Source: Phytopseudomonas daroniae
Lineage (GTDB): Bacteria > Pseudomonadota > Gammaproteobacteria > Pseudomonadales > Pseudomonadaceae
Assembly: GCF_004327285.1 (NCBI RefSeq)
Contig: NZ_QJUI01000004.1
Location: forward strand, 62,001-126,000
DNA length: 64,000 nucleotides
Reading direction: 5' to 3'
The translations under genes and the position numbers were made by a program. Positions 63,129 through 64,000 of the stretch are shown one piece after another (within the stretch, counting starts at the first letter, position 1; every line of letters begins with the position of its first letter). The notes under the pieces are model-generated. The model searched no databases. It was given only the letters and a program-made list of their open reading frames with translations, and had not been told where the DNA came from.

Positions 63129-63860
63129 TCAGTTGGCGATTTGCAATGCCATCAACAGCAGCACAACGCACTCCAGCACTTCCAGCAGCGCCCCGGCGGT
63201 GTCGCCCGTCGTGCCGCCGAGGCGCTGCAGCATCATGCGGCGCAGGCAGAGGAAAATGCCCGCTGCCGCCAGCATCACCCAGACACCACCGAGCACCAGG
63301 CAGACCAGCGATGTCGCCACCAGCACGGCGATGGCGGCCGAGCGTGGCAGGTGACCTGCCAGCGCCTCGCCCAGACCGCCCGCGCGAACGTATGGCGTAC
63401 AGAGAAACAAGGCCAGCAGAGCGCCACGCCCGAGCACCGGAACCAGCAGCAACGCGAGGTGATCGCCCTGTTCGAGCAATGCCAGCAACGCGGCGAACTT
63501 GAGGAGCAGCAACACCACCAGCACCACCACGGCGATCGGCCCACTGCGTGGATCCTTCATGATCGCCAGGGTACGATCGCGATCGCCGAAACCACCCATC
63601 CAGGCATCGGCGCTGTCGGCCAGGCCGTCCAGATGCAAAGCCCCGGTCAGTGCGACCCACAGGCTCAACAGCAATGCCGCCTGCAGGGGAACGGGCGCCG
63701 CTTCGAGCAGATACCCGGCGGCCAGCAGAAGCAGGCCGATCACCACGCCAACCAGGGGATAGCAAAGCAGCGAGCGCCCCACCTGCTCCGGCGTGGGCAT
63801 GCCGACCAGGCGCACCGGCAGGCGGGTGAGAAATTGCAGCGCGATCCAGAAAGGTGTCAT
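63129..63860 (-). CDS. cobS: Adenosylcobinamide-GDP ribazoletransferase (cobalamin synthase)
   Basis: Joins alpha-ribazole to adenosylcobinamide-GDP in the last steps of cobalamin assembly. 243-residue polytopic membrane protein with family motifs FLTRLPV near the start, TGALHLDGLADSADAWMGG, and IMKDPRSGPI. The ATG at 63860 overlaps the cobC stop as ATGA, giving the common cobC-cobS order. Convergent with the copper-protein gene with no base between the stops. Confidence 0.95.
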   Translation of the reverse strand: MTPFWIALQFLTRLPVRLVGMPTPEQVGRSLLCYPLVGVVIGLLLLAAGYLLEAAPVPLQAALLLSLWVALTGALHLDGLADSADAWMGGFGDRDRTLAIMKDPRSGPIAVVVLVVLLLLKFAALLALLEQGDHLALLLVPVLGRGALLALFLCTPYVRAGGLGEALAGHLPRSAAIAVLVATSLVCLVLGGVWVMLAAAGIFLCLRRMMLQRLGGTTGDTAGALLEVLECVVLLLMALQIAN

Positions 63861-64000
63861 GGAATTTCCCGCAGGCCCTGGGCATCGAGCTTCAGATGCA
63901 CCCGTTGACCATGGCCGACACTGACCTGCAACAACTGCCCACGGGGCAGGCCCCGCGCTCGCGCCAACAACAGGCGTATCACCCCGCCATGGGTGACCAC
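63857..64000 (-). CDS. cobC: Histidine phosphatase, probable alpha-ribazole phosphatase (3' part only)
   Basis: Only the last 47 codons are in the window, running off the right edge. VVTHGGVIRLLL is the conserved second-histidine block of phosphoglycerate-mutase-like phosphatases. Position directly upstream of cobS, with overlapping stop and start, makes CobC (removal of phosphate from alpha-ribazole 5'-phosphate) the likely identity. Confidence 0.8.
   Translation of the reverse strand: MVTHGGVIRLLLARARGLPRGQLLQVSVGHGQRVHLKLDAQGLREIP

Overview
The window is GC-rich (roughly 62-65%) gammaproteobacterial chromosome and looks like a Pseudomonas. The fliLMNOPQR-flhB and fliEFGHIJ order, the HptB-HsbR-HsbA partner-switching module, sigma-54 flagellar promoters, the Pseudomonas-type REP sequence (TGTAGGAGCG) and many Pseudomonas-style conserved genes support this. 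A member of the mendocina/oleovorans (Ectopseudomonas) lineage is a plausible guess, not a demonstrated one. I saw no tRNA, rRNA, CRISPR array, prophage or transposase gene; mobile DNA is limited to small non-coding repeats.

Layout. 1-5145: yhiI-rbbA-yhhJ type ABC export system, entered mid-gene, then a YgdI-type lipoprotein. 5426-7918: a solitary phosphoketolase. 8134-23852 (minus strand): flagellar export apparatus, C-ring, hook-length control, HptB/HsbR/HsbA signalling and basal-body/ATPase genes. They fall in at least three transcription units, each preceded by a sigma-54 (-24/-12) sequence, at 23911-23926 (fliE), 15133-15148 (fliK) and 13672-13686 (fliL). 24153-31672: a ComEA-like protein, a membrane-tethered GH17 protein, an alpha/beta hydrolase-mlaA pair, a DTW-domain tRNA modification enzyme and an Aer-type aerotaxis receptor. 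32037-36593: a MacAB-type tripartite exporter with its own outer-membrane lipoprotein. 36918-39044: a TonB receptor of the PqqU (YncD) type. 39445-45391: an EamA transporter, cysK, a DUF748 protein and a MoxR ATPase/VWA pair. 45519-57503: housekeeping and conserved genes (glutamine amidotransferase, oligopeptidase B, YajD, SPOUT methylase, LysE exporter, secreted gluzincin-like protein, YcgN, hydroxyacid reductase, YcgL-RNase D, DapA paralog), plus a secreted protein built of seven 14-residue repeats. 58044-64000: a FadL porin, glutathione peroxidase, an MFS transporter with an overlapping 41-residue membrane protein, a MarR regulator, a 19-cysteine copper-storage-type protein, and cobS/cobC.

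The most unusual element is a 266-267 bp dispersed repeat present three times (20424-20689, 43886-44152, 62519-62784). It has 19 bp terminal inverted repeats and nested internal stems. The three copies differ in stem sequence, but changes on one side are matched on the other, including one base pair that is T-A, A-T and G-C in the three copies. Two copies sit between genes normally transcribed together (fliG/fliH and moxR/VWA). The third lies between marR and the copper-storage gene. In the fliG/fliH case one terminus lies directly against the fliH start codon. A second repeat family forms compound A+B blocks at about 26.3-26.5 kb and 40.4-40.6 kb; the first is flanked by a 66 bp duplication of the 3' end of the GH17 gene.

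Start sites were chosen from ribosome-binding sites, family N-termini and gene overlaps. Several differ from the longest possible reading frame (xfp GTG, ycgL TTG, rnd GTG, flhB GTG, mlaA GTG, fadL GTG, eamA TTG).
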